Below, in pieces: positions 23,715 to 35,553 of a stretch of DNA of 64,000 bases (its first letter is position 1; each line of letters opens with the position of its first letter). The stretch comes from Berberis thunbergii (Eukaryota; Streptophyta; Magnoliopsida; Ranunculales; Berberidaceae). Both the position numbers and the translations under genes were made by a program. A model generated the notes under the pieces. The model did no database searches and had not been told where the DNA came from. It was given only the letters and a program-made list of their open reading frames with translations. The stretch spans positions 1 through 64,000 of the forward strand of contig QNQO01010669.1 in NCBI GenBank assembly GCA_003290165.1. The letters are read 5' to 3'.

Positions 23715-24080
23715 TGATGGTTCAGCGGAAACTTTTTGAGGTGTAGGTGGTACAGGCTGCACATTGTTTAAGGGATCAGACGCGAGGTAGCGAGCCAAGT
23801 AGATCATCGCATATGCGCGGTCCGAGGTGGAGGTGTCGACGACATATTGTTCAGAGGATTAGGCACGAGGTAGCAAGCTAGATATAACATCACATGTGCG
23901 CTGTCCGCCAGATGAATGGATCCAGATTAGGTTCCAAATCCTTGCCAAGAGAATGTATCCTACAAGTCTGGACGAGGTGGAGTTAGTGCGGTGGTTGCGA
24001 CTAAGGTGGTCTCTGCCAAGCAGACCTGCTCTCACTTTAATTTTACTAGGGGTCAAAGCACACTAAGTGCGCTTATATTT

Positions 24081-24251
24081 TGTAAAGAAATATATTGTAA
24101 TATAAAATTGTTGTAATCATTGTCTGAATACAAGCTTATAAAACCAACTCTAATCTAACCTTGTGAAGATAGGAAACCTAACTTTCTTAACATATCCTAT
24201 TATGTAACACTTTCCTATTTTATAACAAAGGTAGACTTCTTTTCTTTAATA
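24081..24251 (-). repeat. 3' LTR of the non-coding element
   Basis: Left direct repeat, aligned to 26539-26712 with several substitutions and a small indel. The purine tract abutting it (24252-24260 as a C run on the plus strand) marks it as the 3' LTR for minus-strand transcription. Confidence 0.8.
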
Positions 24252-24324
24252 CTCCCCCCCAACCTAGACATGTAGACGCAGACGAAATGTGCAGCTTGGA
24301 GAAAACTTTGAAGTCCAATTTGGT

Positions 24325-24624
24325 GAAGAAATCATGATTGTCGAGTGAAGCTGCTAGTTGTTCAACTCGAGGCATCATGATTGTTGAATTCTGAATGATT
24401 CCTATATGAAGAAATCATGACTCAATTCGAGTCTTGTATTGCTTAATTTGAGTCAACACAGATTTTGGATGATTCCTATATGAAGAAATCCTAACTCAAT
24501 TCGCGTCTTGATATTGCTCAATTTGAGTCAACAAAGATTTTGGTAGTGATTTCTATACGAAGAAATCATGACTCAATTCGAGTCTTGGTATTGCTCAATT
24601 CGAGTCAACACAGATTTTGGTAGT
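24325..24624. repeat. About 75-bp tandem repeat inside the non-coding LTR element
   Basis: Three full units and a leading partial share GAAGAAATCATGACTCAATT and ATTTGAGTCAACACAGATTT. The units differ by a few bases. Confidence 0.75.
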
Positions 24625-25337
24625 GACCAAAGATGGTGGGTGTGAAGTGGAGTGAAAGATATTCAAATTTCATTATTTTCCCTCCATTTCTTCTTCTTTT
24701 TCTTCGTTTATTCCCAACTGTCGTCTCCGCCAGAGAGAGACGTTGTTGTTGTTTTTTGTTGAGTTGAGATTTTTTGTGATATTGAGTAAAGCTTGGAGTG
24801 CAAATAGCCCAAAACTTTATAACAGTGCAAATAGCCCAAAATTTTATAACATCGATTGATGCTTTGGCTTTTGGTGAGAATAAATATCCTTTCACAGCCG
24901 GAAGGGATCTTTTGATGGTGACAATGATCTGATGAAGAGATCACAGTGAAGAAATCTTTTGATGATCACAGTGAGAAGAGATCTTCTGATCTGATGCAAG
25001 ATCTGATGAAGACAATCAATGATATAAAGACCTGATGTTCGATGGATGAAGATGATGTAATGGTGGAAAGGGTTTCCACCGAGCATCTGATTATTGGATG
25101 AAAGTTGCGCATCTGAAACGATCAAGATCTTAGTCCATCTGATGATGATTGATCAGTGATTCCGACGATGATGATCAATGATTGCAACGATAAGTTGATG
25201 ATGATGATGATCTGATCGGTGATGATTGATCAGTGGTTCCAATGACTATTGCAAGGGTGATCGTTGCAAAGATCCAGCTATTTTGACTTCCACTTCTTCT
25301 TGTCCGACCATGAAAGATCATCTGTTCGATCGCCTGC

Positions 25338-25700
25338 TTGATGAAAGAGATAGTGTCTTGGGACTTCTCCTTCTTCGTCGATCTAGTCAATGCTATTGAA
25401 AGCGAAGTAAAATCTGACCGATTGAAAACCCCGGTCGATTGTCCGAATTCACGACTCACGACGAAGCCTCAGAAACCTGGTGAGATCGATTGGTCGATTG
25501 ATGACAAGACCGATTGGTCGATTGATGACTATAAACTTGCCATCTATGATGTTGGTTTGGTGACTGATTTGCTTGATGAATATCGCCACAAGTATGGATT
25601 CGTACAAGGTTCTACATACATAAGTGATTGGTCGATTGATGACGAAATCAATTGGTTGATTGATGATGATCGGTTTGACGATGCTCTTAATCACCGTTGA
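25338..25700 (+). other. Open frame with DWSIDD repeats, probably not a gene
   Basis: A 120-residue plus-strand frame contains repeated DWSIDD-like units because the DNA repeats a GATTGGTCGATTGATGA motif. The complementary strand shows VINRPI repeats over the same bases. Transcription of the host element should run on the minus strand. Neither peptide matches a family I know. Confidence 0.4.
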
Positions 25701-26521
25701 ACAATAATTGTTCAGAGATTGATGCTCAACGGTGAGATTTAGCTGGTGAGTTTGCTCTTCTTCTTGCAATCTCCTCTCATTTTGGCTACAATTAATCTCT
25801 TTTGGCGAGAAAAAAGAAAAGGGATGAGCGTCGTTAATGGGTCGAGATGGTGATGTGGTGTTGGTGTTGAGAGGGCTGAAAGTCAGTTGTTCTACTGCTC
25901 AGAATGGAGTTGCTCTGCTGGTTGTGTTGTGCGTCTGTGGGAATCAGAGGAAGATGAAATTGCTTCTTTGTGTGTGGTTTGTTGGTTCAATAGTGGATCT
26001 GTGAGACGATGATGGAGGAAAAGAGTGTGAGTTGATGAAGGTTTGATGATTTTACCAATTGTTGATCGATGATTTTACCAATCGTTGATCGATGATTTTA
26101 CCAATCGTTGATGATGAACTGACCGGTGATGATGATGTTGACTGTGATGTGACAATTGTTTTGTTGTTGATGTTGTTGTCGATGATGATGGTTTTGTTCG
26201 AAGAAGACGATCTGAGACAATCATGATCTGAACCCTAGCGGATGAGAAGAGGGACGTTTTTTGTTGTTCTCCCATCGTGCAAGTTGGTGATGGCAACTTG
26301 ATTTTGGAGATGAATTTGAGATTGTACGTGATTAGTGTTCGATAATTTTGTTTGCAGAAGTGGTGGCGAACAAGGTTGTGGCTTGCAATGTGGTCTATTA
26401 TAATGTTGTTGAATTGATCGAGGTAGGCTATTACTACTGTCCTCCCTTCCCCACCTCTTGTGTCTAGGTAGTTGTCGGAGGCGGGGAAGAGCTTGATTCC
26501 CTGGAGTTAGGTCACCTAAGA

Positions 26522-26535
26522 ACCTTGTTCTGATA
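26522..26535 (-). other. Primer binding site of the non-coding LTR element
   Basis: The minus strand reads TGGTATCAGAAC directly inside the right LTR, matching the Met-tRNA type primer site with one change at the end. Confidence 0.75.
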
Positions 26536-26538
26536 CCA

Positions 26539-26712
26539 TGTAAAGAAATATATTGTAATATTAAATTGTTTTAATATCATTGTCTGAATACAAGCTTGTA
26601 AAACTAACTCTGACCTAACCTTGTGGAGATAGGAAACCTAAGACTTCTATTATATTCTGACTTTCCTAACATATCCTATTTTATAACATAGATAGACTTC
26701 TTTTCTTTAACA
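26539..26712 (-). repeat. 5' LTR of the non-coding element
   Basis: Right direct repeat, 174 bp, TG to CA. On the minus strand it precedes the primer site and is therefore the promoter-bearing LTR. Confidence 0.8.
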
Positions 26713-26717
26713 TATTT

Positions 26718-27199
26718 AGTATTTTATTTTATCTTTAAAAATCAATAAATGCAAATTAAATTGGAAAAATAACTTATAATGTCTATCTTTTATAATTATA
26801 GACCACATCATATTCTAACAATTGAAAATGTCCCAAAAACCTATTTTTTTAATAAAAAAATCTTAAAAGCAACAAATATAACCAATGGTTTAAAAATAAT
26901 TAGATGATCATTCTTACCAATTTTTTGGTTTTTTTTACACCTACCCCTTCAATAGATGGTGTTTGTGATTGTATATGTTAAAGAGAAGAGTAAAAAGTGA
27001 AAAAAAAAAGTGGTCCCCTAAACTTACTCTCAAAAAAATAGTTAAGCAACTGGTTTTGCTATAAAACACTGTTTGATTGAGTTGAAAAGACAAATTAGAA
27101 CTTAAACCAATGTCTTTTTTTCTTACCTACATTTTCAACAGCTAAATAAACTTAAGTACATCAAAACTTCTTACAATACACTTTGATGCCAGCTAAATA
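26718..27199. other. No gene recognised
   Basis: AT-rich spacer between the LTR element and the SINE. Nothing is recognised. Confidence 0.45.
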
Positions 27200-27221
27200 A
27201 ACTAAATAATTAATGTGTCAA

Positions 27222-27325
27222 AGGTGTGATGGCTCAGTGGTTGAGCAGTGGCGGATGATATCACTAGGTCACAGAGTCGAACCCAGCCGGCGACATCTGG
27301 GTGGGAGGGGTTAAGGGATAAAAAA
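27222..27325 (+). repeat. tRNA-derived SINE, copy 2
   Basis: An A-box-like ATGGCTCAGTGGTTGAGC and a B-box-like AGTCGAACCCAG are followed by a G-rich stretch and an A tail. A 22-bp target duplication starting AACTAAATAATTAATG flanks it (27200-27221 and 27326-27347) with one mismatch. The length, poly(A) tail and long duplication are diagnostic of LINE-mediated SINE insertion. It is the same family as 118-227. Confidence 0.85.
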
Positions 27326-27601
27326 AACTAAATAATTAATGTTTCAATTTTAAACCAATTACTGCCTAATTCCAGAATCAACCAAGAAATTAAATGTGAA
27401 ATTAAACATAAAGATTTCCAATCAAAATATTTCTTTCCATTCAAGATAAAACCATCAAGAACAATAAGCAAATTTCATCAAAGAGAGTAAAAAGTAAATA
27501 GCTAACCTAGCAAAAGACCACTCATAACAAAAGCATAAAACTAAATAGCTAGCCTAGCAAAGAGTAATTAAAGAGTCTAAAACAAATTAACAGAGATAAA
27601 A

Positions 27602-28217
27602 TTAACGCTCATGCACAAGCTTCAGCTTGGGTAGCACAATGCTGATCTCGCCATTCTTCATCACCCATGCAATTTGTTTCAAGTCGAAGACGCTCCTTCC
27701 AAAACTGAGGCTGCTAGTGTAAATTATTCTCTCATTATCATCATCATCACATTGCTTCCCTTGTTCAATTCTATGATCAAAACATCATACTATTTTTCAT
27801 CTTTCTCCATGGTAACCTTGACATTCTTTATATCCAATACAGGCATGGTAGTCCTCAAATAAGAGGTGGTCGTCCTCCAGCATTTTACAAACGCTCGTCA
27901 GTACTCTACCCTTTTCCACCCTTCTCACTGCTTTTTTACAAGCAACCAAACCAAAGTCAGAGGGAAAATAATTTGAAATGTGGGTGGGGAACTTGAGGAA
28001 GAAAAATGAGATTTACAGTTAGAGATGAGCGGAAAGATTTGCCATAGTCTACTATATTTTTGGTGGCCCTTGTCGTCCTTGTACTAGCAGCTTCGGTGGT
28101 GGTGTTGCAAATAGAGTGAGTGAGAGTTACTATGAAAGAGCGGAAGGGAGGGTTCCTCATAATTTTCTTCACAAGCAAGGTAGTCAAAAGTTTTCTAGTA
28201 GAGATTGTTGAAGCCAT
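27602..28217 (-). pseudogene. Organelle-type small heat shock protein, decayed
   Basis: Reading leftwards, the start codon at 28217 opens a presequence-like peptide (MASTISTRKLLTTLLVKKIM). Later pieces in changing frames match HSP20: MPVLDIKNVKVTMEKDE (the beta strand normally MPGL..EDVKV), then SSLSFGRSVFDLKQIAW, and a good C-terminus VMKNGEISIVLPKLKL with a stop at 27602-27604. Several stops and frameshifts lie between, so it cannot encode a working chaperone. It keeps the C-terminal strand that the copy at 15762 lacks. A Gypsy element begins 11 bp upstream of the start codon, separating it from its promoter. Confidence 0.7.
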
Positions 28218-28228
28218 TTTTTGAGAGA

Positions 28229-30050
28229 TGATAGGGGCATAATTAGGTTATTTTTAGTACCATATTTCTATATATATTTTTAGCTATTACTTGCTAATTA
28301 TGGTACTAATTGCTATTTTCATGTTTGTGTAGGTTTTCAATTACAATATTTTAAAATAGAAACAACTCGGCAATTTAGGAATACTAATTGCACAAGGAAT
28401 TCACACAAGCAAGGAAACCACACAAACAAGGAAACCACACCAACAAGGAAACCACAGAAAGAGGAAAACAAGAATAAAAGGAGGAAGATACCTGGCTTTG
28501 ATCGATCCCATTTACTGCATCCATACACAACATCCACGCTTACAAACCCTAGCCGCCGTCACCCACCATCCGCCGCCATCGTCCTGATCGCATCCATCTA
28601 CCGCAAGTAACCACCCTCATCCACAGCCGCAGACCACCACCGTCGAACCCCATTCATCTTCTCTTCCTTACAACCACAGTCCTTTCTTCCATCCTCTCGC
28701 CACAGTCTCTCTCGCTGTCCCCTATCTTCGCCATCACCATCAAAACCTCCTTCACCTCAGCCGTCGTCCTCAGTTCATCATCCACCGATCTACAGCCTCC
28801 TCATCACATCCAGAAAAAACCTCCATCAACCTAATCGAACCCCCATTCTCGCAGATCCCTCCTCGCAACAGCCTTCATCGTCCTCTCTTCACTCAACCAG
28901 TCGACCTCCTCCCTGATCATCACCACCCGCCTGATTCCCCTCTCTCTTTTCTCGCTGTCCATCGACATTCCCTCATCTCTCTCACTCTGTCACAAGCAGA
29001 AATCGAAAGGAAGAGAAGAAGCAGACCGTGAAGAGGAAGGAACAGAGAGGTGAAGCAGATCGCGAAGGAGCAATTCGCGTGTTGGAGGTGAAGAGATATC
29101 GTGCTATTCGCACCCCAGCTTCTACTCAGTACCACCACAGATCAGTGTTTTGTTTTCATCTCTAAACATCTCTTTCTCTTAATTTTAGTTTGATTATTGA
29201 TTATTGATTATGGATTACTGTTTGAACATAATTAATATGTCTAGCTAAACTCCTCTTAGTTAGGGGTGGATTCGAAGCCCTGAACATGTGCTTTATAAAT
29301 TAGTTGAATTTAATCTTCCTTGTTATTAGTGATTGTGTTTTGCTTAACTGCTTTATAGAAAAACTTTTCTTTGTATGTTTGTTAAGGTGGCCAACTTAGT
29401 AAGCATGCTAGGATTTGGGGCTAGAGTATAGAAGAGTTTCATTTAATTGTTATAATCCTGTATTCACAAGTAGTAAATACCAAGGAACGTTGGTAAGGTT
29501 AAGTAGAAACCTAGGCAAGAACAAGATGTTGATCATATTTGTAATTGCCTAGTCAGTGGTCATATTTTCCACAAAACTTAATGATTTTAGATTGCTATTT
29601 AACTTGCGATTCCTGTTTAGATAGCATGATAAGAATAGTTTGAAAGCGACACTTAGTTTAATTCAACGAACTTGGAAAAATAATAAGATTAATGCAGTGC
29701 GGGATCACGGTTAGTCTTGAGCATTTTCTCTCATGAGTTAGCAAGTGATTATTGAAGATTAATTTATAAGCATATGTTTGGTGTGTGGAGATAAATTCTT
29801 AGCTAATTTTTCATCTTTGCCATCTCTTTAGTTTATTATCTTTACATTAATTTTCGTAGTTATTTTCATAATTTAATTTAGAAAATCCAATCCCACTTTA
29901 TTTAATTAATTAGGTTGTTAGTTGTCTTTTAATTATTATTAGTGTAATTAACAAACCCTCTAATCCCTGGTCTAGAACGATCCCTACTTATTCTATACTA
30001 CAAATCACAAAGCAGGGTATTAAGTTGTGTGCTACTAAAATAGCGTATCA
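28229..30050 (+). repeat. 5' LTR of the Athila-like element
   Basis: 1822 bp, TG to CA. It includes a short 17-bp-type repeat (CAAGGAAACCACAC) near 28397-28455 and a CCACC-rich leader-like stretch. Open frames inside it, for example at 28920-29138, recur in both LTRs as low-complexity shadows and are not genes. Confidence 0.9.
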
Positions 30051-30055
30051 ATTTT

Positions 30056-30073
30056 TGGCGCCGTTGCCGGGGA
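30056..30073 (+). other. Primer binding site (Asp tRNA)
   Basis: TGGCGCCGTTGCCGGGGA is complementary to the 3' end of plant tRNA-Asp and lies five bases after the LTR, as in Athila and Tat elements. Confidence 0.9.
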
Positions 30074-30166
30074 TTAGAAAAGTTGTTGAATACTTAATTA
30101 GTTTTTATTTATTTATTTTTATTTTTATTGATTTTTTCTTTCTTTCTTTATCTCAGGTACCAGTTC

Positions 30167-31655
30167 ATGCACAATAGGAGATCCAGTGAAAACTTAGTAG
30201 AATACGATTCAGAGCCTGAGAAAACATTTAAAAGACGAAGAAGAAAAACAAAAGAACTACAAACATCTAGCTTTGAATCTGAATATGAAGAGTTCGACAT
30301 GGGAGATAATAGATCTATTAAAGAACTTTCGGCATCCACCTTGAACAATGTCGCACCCTTGTGCATTCATTCAGTACCCATTAGCCGCGCAGGGCAAGAC
30401 TGAGTCATTCGAGCTGAAATCCAGCCTACTTCATCATATTCCGAAGTATCATGGTCTTTCTATGGAGGATCCAAATAAACATTTAAAGGAATTTGAAATA
30501 GTATGCTCCAGTATGACGCCAATAAATGTGGATGAAAACATCCTAAAACTGAGAGCATTCCCCTTTTCTCTGACTGATAGGGCTAAGGATTGGCTCTATG
30601 AACTACCTTCCAGAACAATATATTCTTGGGAAAGCATGAAGAAGGTGTTTCTAGAGAAATTCTTCCCAACTTCCAAAATTATCTTATTGAGAAAGAAAAT
30701 CAGTGGCATACAACAAGGTCCAGGAGAATCATATCTGGCTTACTATGAGCACTTCAAAACTCTCATAGCATCATGCCCGCAGCATCAGATGAAGGAGGAG
30801 CTCTTGATTCAATACTTTTATGAGGGATTGTTTCCTCTTGAGCGACAGATGTTAGATGCAGCAGCAAGAGGAGCTTTGGTTGATAAAACTCCAGCAGCAG
30901 CAAAAAATTTGATTGCAAACCGAGCCTTAAATGCCCAGCAGTATGAAGGAATTGGATAGCCTTCACGCCAAGTCAATGAGGTAAGTACTAATTCTAGTTT
31001 GGAAGCTCAAATGGCTAATCTTACCTCACTTGTGACTCAGGCCTTAGGGAAGCCGAATATGCTAGGAGTTGCAGAGGTTTGTGGCGTGTGTACAAAGCCA
31101 GGACATCCATCTGATCAATGTCCTCAACTGATTGAGAATGGCGGTTGGGATGTCAATGCAATAGGTTTTCAGGGGCAAAATCACTATAGAAATAATCCTT
31201 ATTCGAACACCTACAATGAAGGTTGGAGAAATCACCCAAGTTTTGGATGGAGAAATTCAGAACAACCTCAACAACAGACTTCGAATCGGCCACCCTCTGG
31301 TTTCGCCCAAAGGCCACTTGAATTACCTCAGCACAATTCAGGTATGCCGCTTAATTATGATGAGATTCTGAAATCATTGACTATTTCTCAGCAGAACTAA
31401 TCAAAGGATATAACAGATTTGAAACTACAAATTGGACAGATAGCTGAGTTTATTGGACAAATTCGCGAGCAAGGAAAACTTCCTAGTTCTACCATTCCAA
31501 ATCCAAAAGGTGGGTTTGAAACCGCAAAAACAATTACATTGAGGAGTGGTAGGCAACTTGAGAATGATCCAATAGTCCTTGAACATAGTCGAAATAAGAA
31601 AGCTGAGTTACAGAAGGATGATCCAGCCATCATTGAAACCAGAGCTCCAAGGTAA
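30167..31655 (+). pseudogene. Athila-like gag, broken
   Basis: The N-terminal part (from MHNRRSSENL) contains a charged stretch and the gag capsid signature (LHHIPKYHGLSMEDPNKHLK, RAKDWLYELPS, FLEKFFPTSK). A zinc-knuckle-like CGVCTKPGHPSDQC follows near 31080. Breaks: a frameshift near 30365, a TAG at 30957-30959, a TAA at 31398-31400, and a frame change before 31655. Gag forms the cytoplasmic particle that packages element RNA. Confidence 0.8.
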
Positions 31656-32988
31656 GAAGGTGAGCATTCCAAATTCAGTTTCTGCTAATCTTGTTCCACC
31701 TTTTGTGCCTTTTCCAGGTAGGTTTTCCAAATCTAGAAAAGATGAACAGGATAAAGAAATTTTAGAAACTTTCCGAAAAGTCCAAGTCAATATTCCGCTT
31801 CTTGATGCTATTAAGCAAGTGTCTAAATATGCAAAATTTTTGAAGGAGCTTTGCACCACAAAGAGACAACTTCAAGACGGAGAGGTAGTTAAGGTAAGTG
31901 AGAATGTCTCCACAGTTCTTCAAAGGAAGTTGCCACTGAAGTGTAAGGATCCAGGTAGTTTTACTATCCCTTGTGTTATCGATAATACTAAAATTGACAA
32001 TGCAATGTTAGACTTAGGTGCATCAATTAATGTTATGCCATTTTCTGTTTATCGTTCTATGAATCTTGGGGAACTAAAAAATGATGGTGTGATTATTCAA
32101 TTGGCTGACCGCTCTAATGCATATCCGCGAGGTTTGTTGGAAGATGTGTTGGTGCAGGTTAATCATTTGATCTTCCCAGCAGATTTCTATGTGCTTGAAA
32201 TGGAAGATTTGGCATTGTCAACACCTTTGCCTCTTATTTTAGGGCGGCCCTTCATGAAAATTGCAAGAACAAATATTGATGTGCATGCAGGAAAATTGAC
32301 AATGGAATTTGATGATGATGTGATTGGCTTCAACATCTTTGAAGCCATGAGGTACCCTGTTGATAATCATTCTTGTTTTTCTATTGACGTGGTGGATATT
32401 TTGTCACAGGAATTCCTTGACGTCATGAACGATGATGAACTTGAAAACACCATTGCTACTGGCGCCGGATATGAGAGAAATAGAGTCCTTTGTGACAATA
32501 TGAAGATCTCGGTCGATAACATGAGGGAGAAGATCATTGAGACTGTGGCAACTTTTGTGTCAATGCCACGAATTGTTAGTGAGTTATCTCCCCCAATTAT
32601 TATTCCCTCATCTACTAATAAACTTTTACCTTCTGTGATTCAGACACCTACACTTGAGCTTAAACCGTTACCGGATCACTTGAAGTACGCGTGTTTGGGA
32701 GATGATGAGACATTGCCTGTCATCATATCATCATCACTCACAAATTTAAAGGAGGAAAAGCTTATTCGAGTTTTGAAGGAATACAAGATTGTAATTGGGT
32801 GGACATTGGCAGACATAAATGGTATTAGCCCTACCACTTGTATGCATCGTATACTTCTTGAGGAAGGTGCAAAACCCACTAGAGAAGCTCAGCGCTGCCT
32901 AAACCCCCCTATGATGGAAGTTGTGAAGAAAGAAATCATTAAACTCCTTGATTGTGGCGTGATTTACCCTATTTCAGATAGCAAATGA
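31579..32988 (+). pseudogene. Athila-like protease and start of reverse transcriptase
   Basis: A 469-residue open frame. The aspartic protease active site reads MLDLGASINVMP near residue 140, within the usual retropepsin-like context (LILGRPFMKIARTNIDVHAG). The linker to reverse transcriptase follows (KPLPDHLKYACLGDDE), then RCLNPPMMEVVKKEIIKLLD. The frame ends at a TGA (32986-32988) where the family has a Trp codon. Confidence 0.8.
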
Positions 32989-33959
32989 GTTTCACCAGTG
33001 CAAGTAGTGCCGAAGAAGTCTGGCATAACTGTGGTGAAAAACGAGGAAAATGAGTTGGTTCCCACGCGAATACAAACAGGGTGGCGGGTTTGTATTGACT
33101 ATAAAAGCTGAATGCAACTACCAGGAAAGATCATTTTCCTCTTCCCTTTATTGATCAATTGCTTGAAATGTTGGTCGGTCGTGCTTTTTATTGTTTTCTT
33201 GATGGTTATTCAGGATATAATCAGATTGTCATCGCTCCAGAGGATCAAGAAAAGACAACCTTTACATGTCCATTCGGCACTTTTGCATATGGAAGAATGC
33301 CATTCTGTTTGTGTAATGCCCCGGCTACCTTCCAGAGATGTATGGTAAGTATATTTTCAGACTTTATTGAAAAAAACATTGAGGTTTTTATGGATGATTT
33401 TAGTGTTTTCGGTGATTCTTTTGACCATTGTCTAGATAATCTTGCATTGATTCCGAAGCGATGCATTGAGGTTAACCTTGTATTAAATTGGGGAAAATGT
33501 CACTTTATGGTTAACCAAGGTATTGTTTTAGGTCATGTGATTTCAGCTAGGGGTATTGAGGTTGATAAAGCTAAAATAGATCTTGTACGTTACTTACCCT
33601 CTCCTACTTCGGTGAGAGAGGTTCGTTCTTTTCTTGGACATGCCGGATTCTATCGGCGATTTATCAAAGATTTTTCTAAGGTTTCTGGACCACTATGTCG
33701 ACTCCTGCAAAAAGATGTGCCATTTGAGTTCAATAATGACTGTCAGACAGCATTTGACAAGCTTAAGGAGTTGTTGACATCAGCACCTATCATTGCACCA
33801 CCGGATTGGAGTCTTCCATTTGAACTTATGTGTGACGCATCAGATTATGCCTTAGGAGCAGTTTTAGGCCAACGGAGGGATAAACATCTTCGCGTCATCT
33901 ACTATGCCTCCCGAACCTTGAATGACGCTCAATTGAATTATTCCACAACTGAAATATAA
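32989..33959 (+). pseudogene. Athila-like reverse transcriptase and RNase H
   Basis: After the TGA the family pattern continues (SPVQVVPKKSG) until a frameshift at about 33105. The next open segment carries the polymerase palm (FYCFLDGYSGYNQI, FCLCNAPATFQRCM) and the catalytic box F-M-D-D at 33387-33398. RNase H begins at FELMCDASDYALGAVLGQ. A TAA at 33957-33959 ends this frame, and a further frame change follows in an A run near 34062. Confidence 0.85.
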
Positions 33960-34116
33960 CTTTTAGCTGTTATATTTGCTTTAGAGAAATTTCGATCTTA
34001 TTTAATTGGAACTAAAGTTATAATTTTCTTTGATCATGCAGCTTTAAAATACTTGCTTACGAAAAAAAGCGAAACCGAGACTTATACGGTGGATACTTCT
34101 TCTTCAAGAGTTTGAT

Positions 34117-35553
34117 GTGGAGATCAGAGATAAAAAAGGGAGTGAAAATGTGGTAGCTGACCATATGAGCCGTTTGGTGGGCAATGAGGAACCCCAGCCA
34201 ATTCTTGAAACTTTTCCTGACGAGCAACTATTTTTGGTCGAGGTAAATGAACAATGGTATGCTGATATTGTAAATTACCTTGTATCCAAACAGATTCCAA
34301 ATACCTTAACTCGAGTTCAGAAGGATAAGCTCAAGAAAGTGGCGAAACAATTTGTATGGGATGATCCCTATCTGTGGAAGCATTGTGCCGATCAACTGAT
34401 TAGAAGGTGTGTACCCAATTCTGAATTTAATTCCATATTGACATATTATCATTCCTATGCTTGTGGGGGACACTTTGGAACTCAAAGAACAGCTCGTAAG
34501 GTTTTAGAATGTGGATTTTATTGGCCCACTTTATTTAAGGATGCCAGATTATTTTGCATGACTTGTGACTGGTGTCAAAGAACAGGAAATTTAGGCCCTA
34601 GAGATCAAATGCCACAACATCCTATATATAATGTGGAAATCTTCGATGTTTGGGGTATTGATTTCATGGGTCCATTTCCTTCTTCTAATGGTTTCATTTA
34701 TATATTGCTTGTTGTGGATTATGTTTCAAAGTGGGTGGAAGCAAAAGCCACTCGTACTGACGATTCCAAAGTTGTTGCAGCATTTATTCGTTCTAACATT
34801 TTTGTAAGATTTGGAATGTCGCGAGTGATTATAAATGATGGAGGTTCCCATTTTTGCAACCGTACAATTGAAGCTTTGCTTAAGAAATACAATGTCACAC
34901 ATAAGGTTTCAACACCTTATCATCCCCAAACAAGTGGACAAGCAGAAGTTTCAAATCATGAAATCAAGGGAATACTTGAAAAAACTGTAAAGCCCACTCG
35001 CAAAGATTGGAGCATGCGACTTGATGATGCTTTATGGGCATATCGAACAGCATATAAGACACCTATAGGGATGTCTCCCTTTCTGATTGTATATGGGAAA
35101 CCGTGCCATTTACCAGTTGAGCTGGAACATAAGGCGCATTGGGCTATTAAGACTTTCAATATGAACATTGATGATGCTGGCCTTCATAGGAAATTGCAGC
35201 TGAACGAGCTTGGAGAGATTCGGAATGACACATATGAGAGTGCCAGGATTTATAAGGAGAAAACTAAAGCTTTTCATGATCGCATGATCCGTGGAAAGAC
35301 TTTTGTGGTGGGCCAGAAAGTCTTACTTTTTCAGTCACGCCTTAAACTTTTTCCCGGTAAGTTACATTCTAGGTGGGTTGGTCCTTTTATTGTTACTAAT
35401 GTTTTTCCCCATGGTGCTATACAGGTGAAAAGTGTCACAACTGGAAATGAGTTTAAGGTGAATGGGCATCGACTTAAGCCCTATTATGAGTCATTTGTGG
35501 AGCATGACGTGGAGGACGTATCACTCCATGTTCCCACTCATTCTGAGGATTAA
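34117..35553 (+). pseudogene. Athila-like integrase (open, 478 residues)
   Basis: This 3' part of pol is intact in itself. It starts at the end of RNase H (VVADHMSRL), then a zinc-binding HHCC region ([15 protein letters not shown] to CDWCQRTG), the catalytic core with all three acidic residues ([37 protein letters not shown]), and a C-terminal segment ([27 protein letters not shown]). There is no chromodomain. The integrase would insert element cDNA in the nucleus, but upstream breaks prevent a normal polyprotein. Confidence 0.85.

Larger units (their letters stand above)
23125..24010 (+). mobile_element. TRIM element: internal-LTR-internal array
   Basis: A 227-bp LTR (23474-23700, TGTTGGAATG to TGTGCCAACA) is preceded by an internal segment and a purine tract, and followed by a primer site and a second internal segment. 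The two internal segments share GAATGTATCCTACAAGT and CGAGGTGGAGGTG-type blocks, so this is a tandem arrangement that has lost its outer LTRs. There is no coding domain. The family recurs at 17919 and 58600. Confidence 0.75.
24081..26712 (-). mobile_element. Complete non-coding LTR element (LARD/TRIM type), 2632 bp
   Basis: Direct terminal repeats of about 170 bp (24081-24251 and 26539-26712) begin TGTAAAGAAATATATTG and end CTTTAATA or CTTTAACA. The 5-bp duplication TATTT flanks the whole (24076-24080, 26713-26717). On the minus strand a primer site TGGTATCAGAAC lies next to the right LTR and a purine tract abuts the left LTR, so transcription runs right to left. Between them I recognise no gag, protease, integrase, reverse transcriptase or RNase H. 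Internal sequence is dominated by periodic repeats. It must rely on proteins from another element. Confidence 0.85.

Noticed and set aside
25338..25700. A repeat-containing acidic protein (DWSIDD units)
   Set aside because: The repeats come from DNA-level tandem motifs in a non-coding LTR element, and the frame is antisense to the element's expected transcription.
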